DNA from: Coriobacteriales bacterium
GTDB lineage: Bacteria > Actinomycetota > Coriobacteriia > Coriobacteriales > UBA8131
Direction: 5' to 3'
NCBI GenBank assembly: GCA_031276475.1
Contig: JAISMZ010000050.1
Location: 1-7,116, forward strand
DNA length: 7,116 bases
Part shown: positions 6,236 through 7,116 of the stretch, piece by piece
How positions within the stretch are numbered: the first letter of the stretch is position 1
Layout: the number at the start of each line of letters is the position of its first letter
The notes under the pieces: generated by a model
Databases searched by the model: none
What the model saw: the letters and a program-made list of their open reading frames with translations, nothing else
Told to the model about the DNA's origin: nothing
Position numbers and translations under genes: made by a program

Positions 6236-7116
6236 GCTGATTGGCAAGCAAGCTACTAAAATATCTAGCTATTACACTTGCCTGGCTGCTCGTCTGGCAC
6301 CTGGCGAGCGTCTGGGTGGCCAACGAAATACTGCTTTGCTCGCCGCTTGATGTAATCCGAACGCTTTACGCGAACGCCTTCACGGCCCGTTTCTGGCAAA
6401 CCATCCTCTACACTTTGCTGCGCATCAGCATCGGTTTTTTTACGGCGCTGGTTGCCGGTCTGCTGCTGGGAGCCTTGGCCTGGCGCCTTAAACCCTTTGC
6501 CGAGTTCTTTAACCCCGCACTGCTTTGCGTAAAAAGCGTTCCCATCGTCTGCTTCATCGTCTTGTTGCTAATCTGGTTTGGCGCGCCCAATGTCTGTGCC
6601 AGCGCGGTCTTTCTGGTCACCTTTCCCGCCGTCTACTTCTCGGTGATTGAGGGCTTGCGCAATCAGGACCGCCCACTGCTGGAAATGCTAAAGATCTTTC
6701 GCGTTTCGGGCCGGCGGCGTCTGCTGACCTTTTACTGGCCGACGGTTCTACCCTTTCTCACTGCCACCAGCCGCGTCGCCGTTGGCATGGCCTGGAAGTC
6801 CGGCGTTGCCGCCGAGCTGATCGGACTGCCGCTGGGCAGCGTTGGTGAGCGCATCTACCAGGCAAAGATCCAACTCTCCTCAGCCGACCTCCTGGCCTGG
6901 ACGCTGGTCATCGTTTTGGCCGCGCTTGTCTGCGAGAAACTCTTTTTATCAGCTTTGGAGAAGAGCGGCGATGTCGCCTGGCGGCTGGCGCTGCCTCGCG
7001 GGCGCGGCGACGGGGCGGACGTGACAGGGGGACGAGACGTGACAGGGGGACGTAAAAAGTGTCACCTGACAGGGGGACGCGTGACAGGGGGACGAGACGT
7101 GACAGGGGGACGAGAC
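6232..7116 (+). CDS. ABC transporter permease (BPD_transp_1 type), 3' end outside the window; TGA at codon 3 of the ATG-initiated frame
   Basis: Inner-membrane permease partner of the binding protein. From ATG 6232 the frame is ATG AGC TGA TTG GCA, so either translation starts at TTG 6241 or the gene carries an early stop. After that the frame is open to the window end. Hydrophobic segments: LAITLAWLLVWHLASVWV; ISIGFFTALVAGLLLGALAW; VPIVCFIVLLLIWFG; ASAVFLVTFPAVYFSVI; a weaker one near TATSRVAVGMAW; LLAWTLVIVLAALVCEKLF. The cytoplasmic EAA-type loop is EMLKIFRVSGRRRLLTFYWPTVLPF, with the conserved Gly and Pro spacing. About 260 codons precede the terminal repeat, close to the usual permease length. 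The frame then runs on through the repeat as VTGGRD units without a stop. No ATPase gene is visible; it may lie beyond the window. Confidence 0.82.
7018..7116 (+). repeat. 18-bp direct repeat GTGACAGGGGGACGAGAC, cut by the window end
   Basis: Copies begin at 7021, 7039, 7081 and 7099, with a variant CTGACAGGGGGACGC at 7066-7080. The second copy is interrupted after GACG by TAAAAAGTGTCAC (7053-7065). That interruption contains TGTCA-CC-TGACA (7060-7071), a small perfect palindrome joining the two orientations of the motif. The unit is a multiple of three and the array reads open in the permease frame. The core on the minus strand at 17-32 (GTGACACAGAGGGACG) is related. This is not a CRISPR: units abut without unique spacers. 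Confidence 0.85.

Noticed and set aside
7018..7116. CRISPR array
   Set aside because: Units abut at 18 bp with no unique spacers and no leader. The same applies to the left array, whose intervals are short and repeated.

Overview
The window is high in G+C, strongly coding-biased and anaerobic in character. An [FeFe]-hydrogenase operon in a high-G+C bacterium, with ATG/TTG starts and clear Shine-Dalgarno sites, points to a gut-type Actinobacterium of the Coriobacteriia (Eggerthella/Slackia/Olsenella-like). That placement is an inference from style and gene content, not from a marker gene.

Layout. Positions 1-119 hold a tandem repeat built on GTGTCACC. A class I SAM-dependent methyltransferase runs leftward from 1077 to 139. 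A 222-bp divergent intergenic region (1078-1299) follows. A rightward operon then fills the rest: a flavin/iron-sulfur NAD(P)H oxidoreductase (1300-3126), a CpI-like group A [FeFe]-hydrogenase (3120-5144), an NMT1/SsuA-type ABC substrate-binding lipoprotein (5144-6235), and the cognate ABC permease (from 6232 or 6241, open to the window end). The last ~100 bases are an 18-bp GTGACAGGGGGACG repeat that reads in frame with the permease.

How the genes fit together. The oxidoreductase carries a NuoF-type 4Fe-4S module fused to a GltD/NfnB-like flavoprotein, so it can plausibly pass electrons between NAD(P)H and the iron-sulfur chain of the hydrogenase. Stop/start overlaps (7 nt, 1 nt and 4 nt) indicate translational coupling that extends from the hydrogenase into the ABC importer. 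The importer is therefore probably made together with the hydrogenase. Its substrate cannot be read from the sequence.

Most notable. (1) A ~165-bp near-perfect palindrome sits in frame inside the hydrogenase gene (4638-4802) and adds 55 residues between two H-cluster motifs. It resembles the logic of Rickettsia palindromic elements, and its removal restores a normal-looking hydrogenase sequence. (2) The expected ATG start of the permease, overlapping the upstream stop, is followed by TGA at codon 3 where TGG would fit, and a TTG lies directly after it. (3) The 18-bp repeat has grown into the 3' end of the permease frame. (4) Three of the four genes with a visible natural C-terminus carry Ala/Ser/Thr/Gly-rich low-complexity tracts encoded by short DNA repeats.
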